Numbered from the stretch's first letter, positions 1-5,995 are shown. The stretch is 8,133 nt of DNA from Actinomycetes bacterium (GCA_029779385.1 JAKPAQ010000275.1:1-8133); one strand, 5' to 3'. Notes: generated by a model not told the origin, from the letters alone. Translations and numbers: made by a program.

Positions 1-838
1 AATCTTTGCCTTGCTCCACAAGACGCGTCTCTGCTATTTCCTTGCTTACTTTAGCGCCGGGCAAAATGCCACCGTGGCCCGGCTTTGCGCCCTGAGAAAG
101 CTTGATCTCGATCATCTTGACTTGGTCGAGTGTTGCTGTTTGTTGAAAGAGTTCGGGTGAGAAACTTCCATCTCGGTTACGCGCCCCAAAATACCCAGTG
201 CCGAGCTGCCAAATGAGATCGCCTCCGCCTGCCCGATGATGTGGCGATAGGCCACCCTCGCCAGTGTCATGTGCGAACCTGCCCATCTTCGCGCCCGTAT
301 TCATCGCCTTGATGGCATTTGCGCTGAGCGCACCGAAACTCATGGCAGAGATGTTCAAGATTGACGCGTTATATGGTTTGCTGCATTGCGGCCCGCCAAT
401 ATTGATGCGCAGTGCCGCGACCGGATCCTGGGGAACTGGCTTGGTGGAGATTGAGTGCGCCAGATAGGTGTAGCCATCGGCATACACATCCAGCTCCGTG
501 CCGAACGGCTTGGTGTCGCGGACTGACTTTGAGCGGCGGTAGACCAGCGAGCGCGTATCACGGCCAAAGGGCCGCCCGTCTTCATCGTTCTCGACAAAGT
601 ACTGATGCAGCTCGGGCCCCACTCCCTCGAGCAGGTAACGCAGGTGCGCAATCACCGGGAAATTGCGCAGGATACTGTGCCGCCTCTGCGAGACATCGTA
701 GAGGCCGATAAGCGCGAGCGGCACGAACAAAACCTCAAGCCAGAACAACCACGACGAAACAAACAAACCGAGCCCGACGAACGCCAGCGCCAAGACGATG
801 CTCGCCCACCAGATTTTGCGACCAACGCTTTCCATCAT
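1..838 (-). CDS. FMN-binding glutamate synthase family protein, N-terminal part (cut by window edge)
   Basis: The frame is open from ATG at 838 to the left edge (279 residues; family members are usually about 500 or more, so the C-terminal half is missing). Seen: two hydrophobic stretches at residues about 9-27 and 31-48, predicted to anchor it in the membrane. From about residue 145 it carries the glutamate-synthase central/FMN domain, with SMSFGALS-like AMSFGALSANAI (166-176), TGEGGLSPHH (192-201), GGGDLIWQLGTGYFGARN (204-221) and IKLSQGAKPGHGGILPGAKV (245-264). Members of this family resemble the synthase domain of GltB but lack the glutaminase domain; the reaction of this stand-alone membrane type is not well established. 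The start at 838 is chosen because GGGAG (850-846) lies 7 bases upstream; an in-frame ATG at 859 has no such site. The distal part is about 50% GC by hand count, below dnaG at about 60%, which may hint at different ancestry. Family call is firm, substrate is not. Confidence 0.88.
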   Translation of the reverse strand, partial: MMESVGRKIWWASIVLALAFVGLGLFVSSWLFWLEVLFVPLALIGLYDVSQRRHSILRNFPVIAHLRYLLEGVGPELHQYFVENDEDGRPFGRDTRSLVYRRSKSVRDTKPFGTELDVYADGYTYLAHSISTKPVPQDPVAALRINIGGPQCSKPYNASILNISAMSFGALSANAIKAMNTGAKMGRFAHDTGEGGLSPHHRAGGGDLIWQLGTGYFGARNRDGSFSPELFQQTATLDQVKMIEIKLSQGAKPGHGGILPGAKVSKEIAETRLVEQGKD

Positions 839-892
839 GATGTTTCTCCCGTGAAGCATGAAAGTGGTTCAGGTGTGACGCATTGAATCCGC

Positions 893-898
893 AGCCTA
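893..898 (-). promoter_or_regulatory. Possible -10 element for the glutamate-synthase-like gene
   Basis: Read on the minus strand, TAGGCT at 898-893 is the same hexamer seen before two other genes here. It would start transcription near 886, giving a leader of about 48 bases that contains the GGGAG site. No convincing -35 is visible, and its upstream flank runs into the insertion-sequence remnant. Inference from one hexamer. Confidence 0.3.
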
Positions 899-971
899 CA
901 GCTCAGCAGAAACGGGACTGCCCAGACTTTGGCTGACCTGTGAGGATTTCGTCACTGGGAGGATGTCGACC

Positions 972-1020
972 ATGCGCAAGCGGTATTCCAAGGAGTTCCG
1001 CGATGATGTCGTGGCCGCCG
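972..1020 (+). pseudogene. Remnant of IS3-type transposase orfA (N-terminus only)
   Basis: ATG at 972 is preceded by GGGAGG (957-962) with a 9-base gap and begins MRKRYSKEFRDDVVAAA, which matches the start of the helix-turn-helix OrfA protein of IS3-family transposases (typically MxKRYSxEFRDxVVxxA). The similarity stops after about 17 residues, near base 1020. The frame then runs into sequence that shows no transposase features and overlaps the phzF-like gene out of frame. No orfB and no clear pair of terminal inverted repeats is present, so this is a decayed scar, not an active element. The left end of the old element may lie in 900-956 but cannot be placed. The homology call rests on a short stretch. 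Confidence 0.6.
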
Positions 1021-1048
1021 CGGAACCAATAGACGAGGTCTCGTTCCG

Positions 1049-1054
1049 TAGGCT
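1049..1054 (+). promoter_or_regulatory. -10 element TAGGCT for a leaderless phzF-like transcript
   Basis: TAGGCT fits the actinobacterial -10 consensus TANNNT and ends exactly six bases before the GTG start at 1061, so transcription should begin at or next to the start codon. No -35 is recognisable at 16-19 bases upstream. An inverted repeat (CGGAAC 1021-1026, GTTCCG 1043-1048) abuts it on the upstream side. Confidence 0.55.
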
Positions 1055-1060
1055 GAGGCC

Positions 1061-1885
1061 GTGCAAATCCTTCGATACCGCTCATTCGCAACCTCTCATG
1101 GCGGAGGGAACCCGGCCGGTGTCGTCTTGGACTCATCAGGGTTGTCTGCGGACCAGATGCTGACGGTAGCCGCCGACGTCGGGTACAGCGAGACCGCATT
1201 CCTGACGCCAATCAGCGAGCGGGAATACCAGATCCGCTATTTCAGCCCCGAAGCCGAAGTCGACTTTTGTGGCCACGCGACGGTCGCGGCTTCGATAGCG
1301 ATTGCTGAGACCGTCAGTGGCGTCGGGGACCTGCTGCTGCACACCAAGGTGGGCCCGATCGAGGTTTCGGTGCACGACAGCGATGCCGGGCTAAAAGCGA
1401 CCCTGACTTCGGTGGTCCCGAACACCGCGGAGCTAAGGAAGTTGCCCGAACTGCTCGGCCTGCTCGACTGGGACGAAAGCGACCTTGACCCGAACCTGCC
1501 AGCTGGGTTGGCTTTTGCTGGGCTTTGGCATCCGATCGTTTGGGCGCGCACACGCGAGCGGCTCGCCGAACTCGATTACGACTTCACCGGGCTAAAAGAG
1601 CTGATGCGAAGCCAAGGTTGGGGGACGGTCAGCCTGTTGTTTCGCGAGTCGGGGTCACTCATTCATTCGCGCAACGCCTTCGCCGTTGGCGGGGTCGTCG
1701 AGGACCCGGCAACTGGGGCCGCAGCTGCGGCATTGGGCGGTTACTTGCGATCACACGACCGGCTGCCGGCCGACGGCCGCTTCAGCGTGCGTCAAGGCGA
1801 AGACATGGGTCAGCCTTGCCTGCTTGAGGTCGATGCCAGCGGCCTCGGCGGAGTCCAAGTTGGCGGCCTAGCCACTTCGATTTGA
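1061..1885 (+). CDS. PhzF-family isomerase/epimerase
   Basis: A 274-residue protein of the usual PhzF length (two diaminopimelate-epimerase-like halves). Seen: GGGNPAGVV (14-22), YSETAFL (42-48) with Glu44 at the place of the catalytic Glu45 of PhzF, YFSPEAEVDFCGHAT (60-74) and the second-half signature EDPATGAAAA (214-223), followed by RQGEDMGQP (244-252) and GGVQVGG (263-269). In the family, the glutamate acts as general acid/base for proton shifts; phenazine synthesis is only one of many roles, and no other phenazine genes are here, so the substrate is unknown. GTG at 1061 is chosen because the N-terminus aligns directly with the family (QILRYRSF-type start) and a -10 hexamer sits six bases before it. 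The 3' end overlaps dgt by 4 bases, suggesting co-transcription and translational coupling. An IS remnant lies just upstream. Confidence 0.9.
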   Translation: MQILRYRSFATSHGGGNPAGVVLDSSGLSADQMLTVAADVGYSETAFLTPISEREYQIRYFSPEAEVDFCGHATVAASIAIAETVSGVGDLLLHTKVGPIEVSVHDSDAGLKATLTSVVPNTAELRKLPELLGLLDWDESDLDPNLPAGLAFAGLWHPIVWARTRERLAELDYDFTGLKELMRSQGWGTVSLLFRESGSLIHSRNAFAVGGVVEDPATGAAAAALGGYLRSHDRLPADGRFSVRQGEDMGQPCLLEVDASGLGGVQVGGLATSI

Positions 1886-3147
1886 CCCAAACGACTCAAG
1901 CGGCGCAACTCGTCACACTCGGTCGCTATCGTGGCCGCGTGGAGCCCTACGCGAAAGAAGCCAAAGAGCGATTCGTAACCGAACCGCAAAAGCGGCCAGG
2001 TAGAACCGCATTCGAGCGCGACCGCGCGCGGATTTTGCACTCTTCGGCCCTTCGCCGGTTGGCGGGCAAAACCCAAGTGATGGGTGCGGGCACCGACGAT
2101 TTTGTCCGGAACCGACTGACCCACTCGCTTGAGGTCGCTCAAGTCGCCCGAGAACTTGGCAAGAGTCTGGGTTGTGATCCCGAGATCGTCGACTCGGCCG
2201 CGTTGTCGCACGACCTCGGCCATCCGCCGTTTGGGCACAACGGAGAGGTCGCCCTAAATCAGGTTGCTGGCTCGATTGGTGGTTTCGAGGGGAATGCCCA
2301 AACCCTGCGGATCCTGTCGCGGCTGGAGGCCAAGACGGTCGACGCCAACGGGCACAGCGTGGGTCTGAATCTGACGAGGGCGACGTTGTCGTCGTGCGTG
2401 AAGTACCCGTGGGGTCGCGGTGAGCGCGACACGGTCAAGTTCGGCGTTTACGAAGATGATCGCCCAGTTTTCGACTGGCTGGCCACTGGGGGCAAGTTGA
2501 CCATCGAGGCCCAGGTGATGGACCTTTCTGATGACATCGCCTATTCGGTGCACGATATTGAGGACGGTGTCGTTGGCGGTTGGCTTGGCCTTGATGGCGA
2601 ACTCGACGAAGTGGCCGCCTGGCGCGTGACTCGAGACTGGTATGACGCCACCGCCACCGACGATCAACTAAGTGCGGCCTTGGAACGGCTGACTAACTTG
2701 CCAGAGTGGCCGACTGAACCGTTCACGGGCGAGCGCGAGTCGCTCGCCGTACTCAAGAGCCTCACCAGCGCGCTAATTGGCCGGTTCGCGGCCGCCGCCT
2801 ACGAAGCGACGGTGCAACGCTGGGGGAGCGGCCCGCTGGTCCGTTACGGCGCGAATCTGGAAGTCCCATCCGGCACGCTCGACGAAATCAATGTGCTCAA
2901 GTCTCTGGCCGCGCACCACATCATGCGCGCGGACCTACGAGTCAAGGACTTAGCGAATCAGCGTGAACTGCTCACCGGACTGGTGGCGCATCTGCGGCTC
3001 AAGGGCGAGGACCAACTGGAGCCCGAGTTCGCCGCCGACTTCGCGGCAACCGAGTCCGACAGTGACCGACTTCGAGTGATCGTCGACCAAGTTGCGAGCC
3101 TAACCGATGCTTCGGCGGTTGCTTGGGCAAGGCGGCTATTGGGTTGA
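1882..3147 (+). CDS. dgt: Deoxyguanosinetriphosphate triphosphohydrolase (dGTPase), HD superfamily
   Basis: A 421-residue dNTP triphosphohydrolase that cleaves dGTP (often other dNTPs too) to the nucleoside and inorganic triphosphate, trimming cytosolic dNTP pools. Seen: RTAFERDRARILHSSALRRL (41-60) and KTQV, the family N-terminal signature; metal ligands His81 (RLTHSLEVAQ), the His110-Asp111 pair in SHDLGHPPFGHNG (109-121), and the downstream aspartate of DLSDDIAYSVHDIEDG (214-229); GGFEGNAQ (133-140) is also typical. It has no N-terminal extension beyond the family and is close to mycobacterial Dgt in length. The start is taken as TTG at 1882, overlapping the previous stop in TTGA; GTG at 1939 is a possible shorter start, since residues 1-20 have no clear family match. 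No Shine-Dalgarno site is obvious, consistent with coupling. Followed after 38 bases by dnaG, a neighbourhood common in actinobacteria. Confidence 0.96.
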   Translation: MTQTTQAAQLVTLGRYRGRVEPYAKEAKERFVTEPQKRPGRTAFERDRARILHSSALRRLAGKTQVMGAGTDDFVRNRLTHSLEVAQVARELGKSLGCDPEIVDSAALSHDLGHPPFGHNGEVALNQVAGSIGGFEGNAQTLRILSRLEAKTVDANGHSVGLNLTRATLSSCVKYPWGRGERDTVKFGVYEDDRPVFDWLATGGKLTIEAQVMDLSDDIAYSVHDIEDGVVGGWLGLDGELDEVAAWRVTRDWYDATATDDQLSAALERLTNLPEWPTEPFTGERESLAVLKSLTSALIGRFAAAAYEATVQRWGSGPLVRYGANLEVPSGTLDEINVLKSLAAHHIMRADLRVKDLANQRELLTGLVAHLRLKGEDQLEPEFAADFAATESDSDRLRVIVDQVASLTDASAVAWARRLLG

Positions 3148-3173
3148 GGTCAACTCACCTACCGGTCGGGTCG

Positions 3174-3179
3174 TAGGAT
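3174..3179 (+). promoter_or_regulatory. -10 element TAGGAT for a leaderless dnaG transcript
   Basis: TAGGAT matches TANNNT and is followed by exactly six bases and the ATG of dnaG at 3186, so dnaG probably has its own leaderless promoter inside the dgt-dnaG gap in addition to any read-through from dgt. TTGAGG at 3144-3149 is too far upstream (24 bases) to be a normal -35. The AGGA within the hexamer could alternatively act as a weak ribosome binding site 7 bases from the ATG. Confidence 0.55.
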
Positions 3180-3185
3180 CACGCC

Positions 3186-5078
3186 ATGGCGCTGATCAAA
3201 GACGAGGACATTCAACTTGTCCGCGAACGCGCCCGAATCGACGAAGTAGTCGAGCAGTACGTCACCTTGCGAAACGCCGGCGGTGGCGCCCAAAAAGGCC
3301 TGTGCCCATTCCACGACGAGAAGACACCGTCGTTCAACGTGCGGCCCGCACAGGGTTTCTATCACTGCTTCGGCTGCAACGCCGGCGGCGATTCGATCAA
3401 GTTCCTGATGGAAATCGAGGGACTGAGTTTCGCCGAGGCCGTTGAGCGGTTGGCTGACAAGTACGGAATCCAACTGCGCTACGAGGACACGGGTGCGCCC
3501 ACTGGCCCGCGCCGCGATCCTGGTCAACGCCAGCGACTGCTGCTGGCGCACAAACTCGCTGCAGCTTTCTACAGCGAGCAACTTGCCTCGTCGGGCGAAG
3601 CCGCACCTGGGCGCCAGTTCGTCACCGACCGAGGCTTCAACCAGGCGGCCGCCGAGATCTTTTCAATGGGCTGGGCGCCAAAGTCTGGCCGGGCCTTGGG
3701 CGAGCACCTGTTGGGTAAAGGTTTCAGTGAAGAAGAACTGATCATCGGTGGGCTGGCCAGAAAGTCCGCCCGGGGATTGTTCGACGCCTTCCAAGGACGA
3801 CTCTTGTGGCCGATCAAGGAGATCTCCGGCGAGGTCGTCGGTTTCGGGGCACGCAAAATGTTCGACGAGGACTTCATGTCGGGCAAGTACGTGAACACTT
3901 CAGAGACGCCGATCTACAAGAAGACTCAGGCGCTCTATGGGCTCGATCTGGCCCGCGACCCGATCCGCAAACAAAGCCAAGCAGTCGTCGTCGAGGGCTA
4001 TACCGACGTGATGGCCTGCCATCAGGCTGGGGTGCTGACCGCGGTGGCCACTTGCGGCACTGCCTTCGGCGAAGGGCACGCGCGGGTGATTCGCCGGCTA
4101 ATGCTCGATCACGATGCTTTCCACGGCGAGGTGATCTTCACCTTCGATGGTGACGCGGCTGGCCAGGCAGCAGCGGTCAAGTCTTTTGAGAACGACCAAG
4201 AGTTCTCCGGTCAGACGTATGTGGCGATCGAATCAACGGGGCTGGATCCTTGCGACCTGCGGTTGAAGGCCGGCGATGAGGCGGTTCGGGAGTTGGTTTC
4301 TTCGCGGATCCCGCTGTACCGGTTCGTACTTGAAAACACGCTGTCGCGCTATGACCTAGACCGCGGCGACCAGCGCGTCGATGCGGTTCGCGAAGCGGTC
4401 CTACTAGCGTCGTCGATTCGAGACACCTCCAAAGTTGACGCGTTCTTGCGCGAAATCGCTACCCGCGCGGGCGTTGACGTTGACCTGGTGCGCCAAGAGC
4501 ACGCCAAGGCGGCGAAAGCTCCAGTCAAGCCCGTCTCGACTCGTCAAACCCGCGAGGCTCCCGCCACGGTACCGGCGCCACCGCCAGCAGAATTCGCAAA
4601 TTTTGGTGCGCCCCAATTCGCTGACGAACGAGAGGCACTCAAAGCGCTAGCCCAGTTCCCGCAGGCCGCAGCCGAGGTGGCCGGTGAACTAGTTGAGGAA
4701 GATTTTGCGCATCCAATCTCGCGCGAAATCTGGCGCAAGATGACTGCCGTGGGAATCCCGAGCCAGGCCGATCCGGCTTGGCTGCCTGCGGTGTCTGATG
4801 CGCTCGCAAGTGATGACCTTCGGCGCATTCTTTCGGTGGCCGCGATCGAACCGATGCATGCTTCGGCCCAAGGCGCGGCCAAGGTCGTGCCGGCGGTCCT
4901 TGGCAGGCTTCAAGAACTGGCGATAGTCCGTCAGATCGCCGAGGTTAAGTCCAAACTTGTTCGCGTAGATCCCAGTGACCCAAGTGGCGAAGCGAGCGAG
5001 TTGGCGACCGAGTTGTTTGCCCTTGAGCAGCGTCGGCGAGACCTGCGCACCCGAATCTTGGGCGCGGGCACCAACTGA
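3186..5078 (+). CDS. dnaG: DNA primase DnaG
   Basis: A 630-residue, full-length bacterial primase that makes RNA primers at the replication fork. Domains in order: the zinc-binding CHC2 domain (about 1-100), with ligands Cys40, His43, Cys61 and Cys64 (CPFHDEKTPSF and FYHCFGCNAGGD); the catalytic core, with the KYVNTSETPIYKK motif (234-246) typical of bacterial primases; the TOPRIM fold, with the catalytic glutamate Glu270 in VEGYTDV and the acidic DGD at 321-323; an Ala/Pro-rich linker at about 445-475; and a C-terminal helicase-binding domain from about 475 to the end, weakly conserved as usual. All key residues are intact. ATG at 3186 gives the expected N-terminus (DEDIQLVRERARIDEVV). It lies 38 bases after dgt and 79 bases before the sigma-like gene. 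Confidence 0.98.
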   Translation: MALIKDEDIQLVRERARIDEVVEQYVTLRNAGGGAQKGLCPFHDEKTPSFNVRPAQGFYHCFGCNAGGDSIKFLMEIEGLSFAEAVERLADKYGIQLRYEDTGAPTGPRRDPGQRQRLLLAHKLAAAFYSEQLASSGEAAPGRQFVTDRGFNQAAAEIFSMGWAPKSGRALGEHLLGKGFSEEELIIGGLARKSARGLFDAFQGRLLWPIKEISGEVVGFGARKMFDEDFMSGKYVNTSETPIYKKTQALYGLDLARDPIRKQSQAVVVEGYTDVMACHQAGVLTAVATCGTAFGEGHARVIRRLMLDHDAFHGEVIFTFDGDAAGQAAAVKSFENDQEFSGQTYVAIESTGLDPCDLRLKAGDEAVRELVSSRIPLYRFVLENTLSRYDLDRGDQRVDAVREAVLLASSIRDTSKVDAFLREIATRAGVDVDLVRQEHAKAAKAPVKPVSTRQTREAPATVPAPPPAEFANFGAPQFADEREALKALAQFPQAAAEVAGELVEEDFAHPISREIWRKMTAVGIPSQADPAWLPAVSDALASDDLRRILSVAAIEPMHASAQGAAKVVPAVLGRLQELAIVRQIAEVKSKLVRVDPSDPSGEASELATELFALEQRRRDLRTRILGAGTN

Positions 5079-5133
5079 CCTGTGGGTGGGCGGATCGGTT
5101 CCACAAGCGGTCAAATGCCACTTTCGGTTGCCA

Positions 5134-5151
5134 GCGGTCGACCGCGACGCT
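5134..5151 (+). promoter_or_regulatory. Palindrome and weak -10-like hexamer before the sigma-like gene
   Basis: GCGGTCGACCGC (5134-5145) is a perfect 12-base palindrome, directly followed by GACGCT (5146-5151). That hexamer lacks only the first T of TANNNT and stands six bases before the ATG at 5158, the same spacing as at other genes here. It may be a weak leaderless promoter with an operator, but palindromes of this size are expected by chance about twice in a window of this length. Confidence 0.25.
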
Positions 5152-5157
5152 TCACGC

Positions 5158-5742
5158 ATGTCCCCATTCGTTTCCAACGCCCTCGCCCAAGCCCCCCTTC
5201 CTGCAGACGTCGAGTTTGAACTGGCTCAACAGGCCGCAGCCGGCGATGCTGCGGCCCGCGAGGAGTTGATCTGTGCGGGGCTTCGGCTGGTGGTGCTGCA
5301 CGGTCTTCGGCTAGGTCATCGAGGAGAGGCGCTTGAGGAGGCAGTTGCCGCTGGTACCGAGGGGCTCATCTGTGCTGTTGATCGGTTTGATCCGACTCGT
5401 GGCACGCGACTGGCCACCTACGCTTGGCAGTGGATCGCGCGAGCGATGATGCCTGCGCACAACTTGGCCACATTTCCAGATTTCGCCGATCGCAGTCATG
5501 CCAATACGGCGGGCTCTTCGCTGCTAGCCGAACTGCCGCCCGAGCAGGCCAAAGTGCTTGGTTTGCGGTTCGGTCTGCTCACGGCAGACGGTCTCGGGCT
5601 GACGATTCGTGAGGTTTCTCAGCAGTTGAGGCTCTCGCATTGGCAGGTTCGTCAGCTTGAAGCCAAGGCCCTTTCCCGTCTTCGTAGACGAGTTGATAGA
5701 GTTGGTTGCCGTGCTCCTGTAGTGGGGGCCGATCCCCTGTAG
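5158..5742 (+). CDS. Compact sigma-70 family protein (regions 2 and 4, no region 3)
   Basis: A 194-residue RNA polymerase sigma factor-like protein. Seen: a region 2 of the RpoD type at about 20-100 (AAGDAAAREELICAGLRLVV, then EEAVAAGTEGLICAVDRFDP and TRGTRLATYAWQWIARAM), and a region 4 at about 125-178 (LPPEQAKVLGLRFGL, IREVSQQLRLSHWQVRQLEA, KALSRLRR). The linker of about 25 residues leaves no room for the region 3 domain of housekeeping sigmas, and there is no region 1.1. Against the RpoD sequence TYATWWIRQAIT it reads TYAWQWIARAMM, so the first tryptophan of the melting dyad and the glutamine/threonine that read the -10 are replaced. The frame stays open upstream to 4975 inside dnaG, but ATG 5158 fits the family start; GTG 5086 is a possible alternative. 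No ribosome site is visible. The stop codon lies within tRNA-Asn. Whether it still binds polymerase is unknown. Confidence 0.8.
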   Translation: MSPFVSNALAQAPLPADVEFELAQQAAAGDAAAREELICAGLRLVVLHGLRLGHRGEALEEAVAAGTEGLICAVDRFDPTRGTRLATYAWQWIARAMMPAHNLATFPDFADRSHANTAGSSLLAELPPEQAKVLGLRFGLLTADGLGLTIREVSQQLRLSHWQVRQLEAKALSRLRRRVDRVGCRAPVVGADPL

Positions 5743-5805
5743 CTCAATTGGCAGAGCATTCGACTGTTAATCGAAGGGTTGCTGGTTCGAGTCCAGCCGG
5801 GGGAG
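5733..5805 (+). tRNA. tRNA-Asn (anticodon GTT)
   Basis: A complete cloverleaf: acceptor TCCCCTG/CGGGGGA (5733-5739 with 5798-5804, one T-G pair), D arm GCTC/GAGC, anticodon stem TTCGA/TCGAA with loop CTGTTAA (anticodon 5766-5768), variable loop GGGTT, and T arm GCTGG/CCAGC with TTCGAGT. Discriminator G73 and U1-A72 are as in other bacterial tRNA-Asn. The 3' CCA is not encoded (GCAGG follows). Its first ten bases are shared with the end of the sigma-like gene, so its promoter must lie inside that gene, or it is cut from a longer transcript. A TAGAGT hexamer at 5697-5702 is one weak candidate. Confidence 0.97.
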
Positions 5806-5810
5806 CAGGA

Positions 5811-5851
5811 AAGGCCCGTCTCAGTGGAAAAATTCGCTGCAGGCGGGCCTT
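5811..5851 (+). terminator. Hairpin after tRNA-Asn, probable terminator
   Basis: AAGGCCCG (5811-5818) pairs perfectly with CGGGCCTT (5844-5851), extendable inward through TCT/AGG (one T-G pair) to a loop of 19 bases. An outer GCAG (5805-5808) can pair with CTGC (5852-5855). No real T-tract follows (CTGCATTC), so if it terminates it does so weakly or in the U-poor way common in actinobacteria. It may equally act as a processing signal between the two tRNAs. Confidence 0.55.
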
Positions 5852-5893
5852 CTGCATTCACCAACCGCGGGGCTTGTACGCTCGTAGCGCGAC

Positions 5894-5970
5894 GGGGAGG
5901 TAGCTCAGCCGGTTAGAGCAAGGGACTCATAATCCCTGGGTCGTGGGTTCGAGCCCCACCCTCCCTACCA
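5894..5970 (+). tRNA. tRNA with CAT anticodon (elongator Met, or Ile2)
   Basis: A cloverleaf of 77 bases with encoded CCA (5968-5970): acceptor GGGGAGG (5894-5900) with CCTCCCT (5960-5966), D arm GCTC/GAGC, anticodon stem AGGGA/TCCCT with loop CTCATAA (anticodon 5928-5930), variable loop GGGTC, and T arm GTGGG/CCCAC with TTCGAGC; discriminator A. The first pair is G1-T72, a wobble. It is not the initiator, since it lacks the three G-C pairs above the anticodon loop and the C1-A72 mismatch. CAT tRNAs with this loop can be elongator Met or the lysidine-modified Ile2; sequence alone did not let me decide. A TACGCT hexamer at 5877-5882 could be its -10. Confidence 0.95.
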
Positions 5971-5995
5971 TCGCAACCTTTCTGGGCACGCCTGC

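Noticed and set aside
264..886. Plus-strand open frames opposite the glutamate-synthase-like gene
   Set aside because: They are antisense to a continuous minus-strand frame with clear family motifs and have no recognisable domains themselves.
963..1163. Open frame of 66 codons covering the transposase remnant and the start of the phzF-like gene
   Set aside because: Only the first residues resemble a transposase; the rest overlaps the well-supported phzF-like coding frame and has no recognisable features. Treated as a pseudogene remnant ending near 1020.
3143..3154. GTTGAGGTCAAC inverted repeat around the dgt stop codon as an operator for dnaG
   Set aside because: Five-base arms at a coding end are easily due to chance, and it matches no operator I know (not the actinobacterial LexA box).
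4975..5157. Upstream extension of the sigma-like frame into dnaG
   Set aside because: The added 61 residues are largely the out-of-frame reading of the dnaG 3' end, have no sigma homology, and the family-like sequence begins just after ATG 5158.
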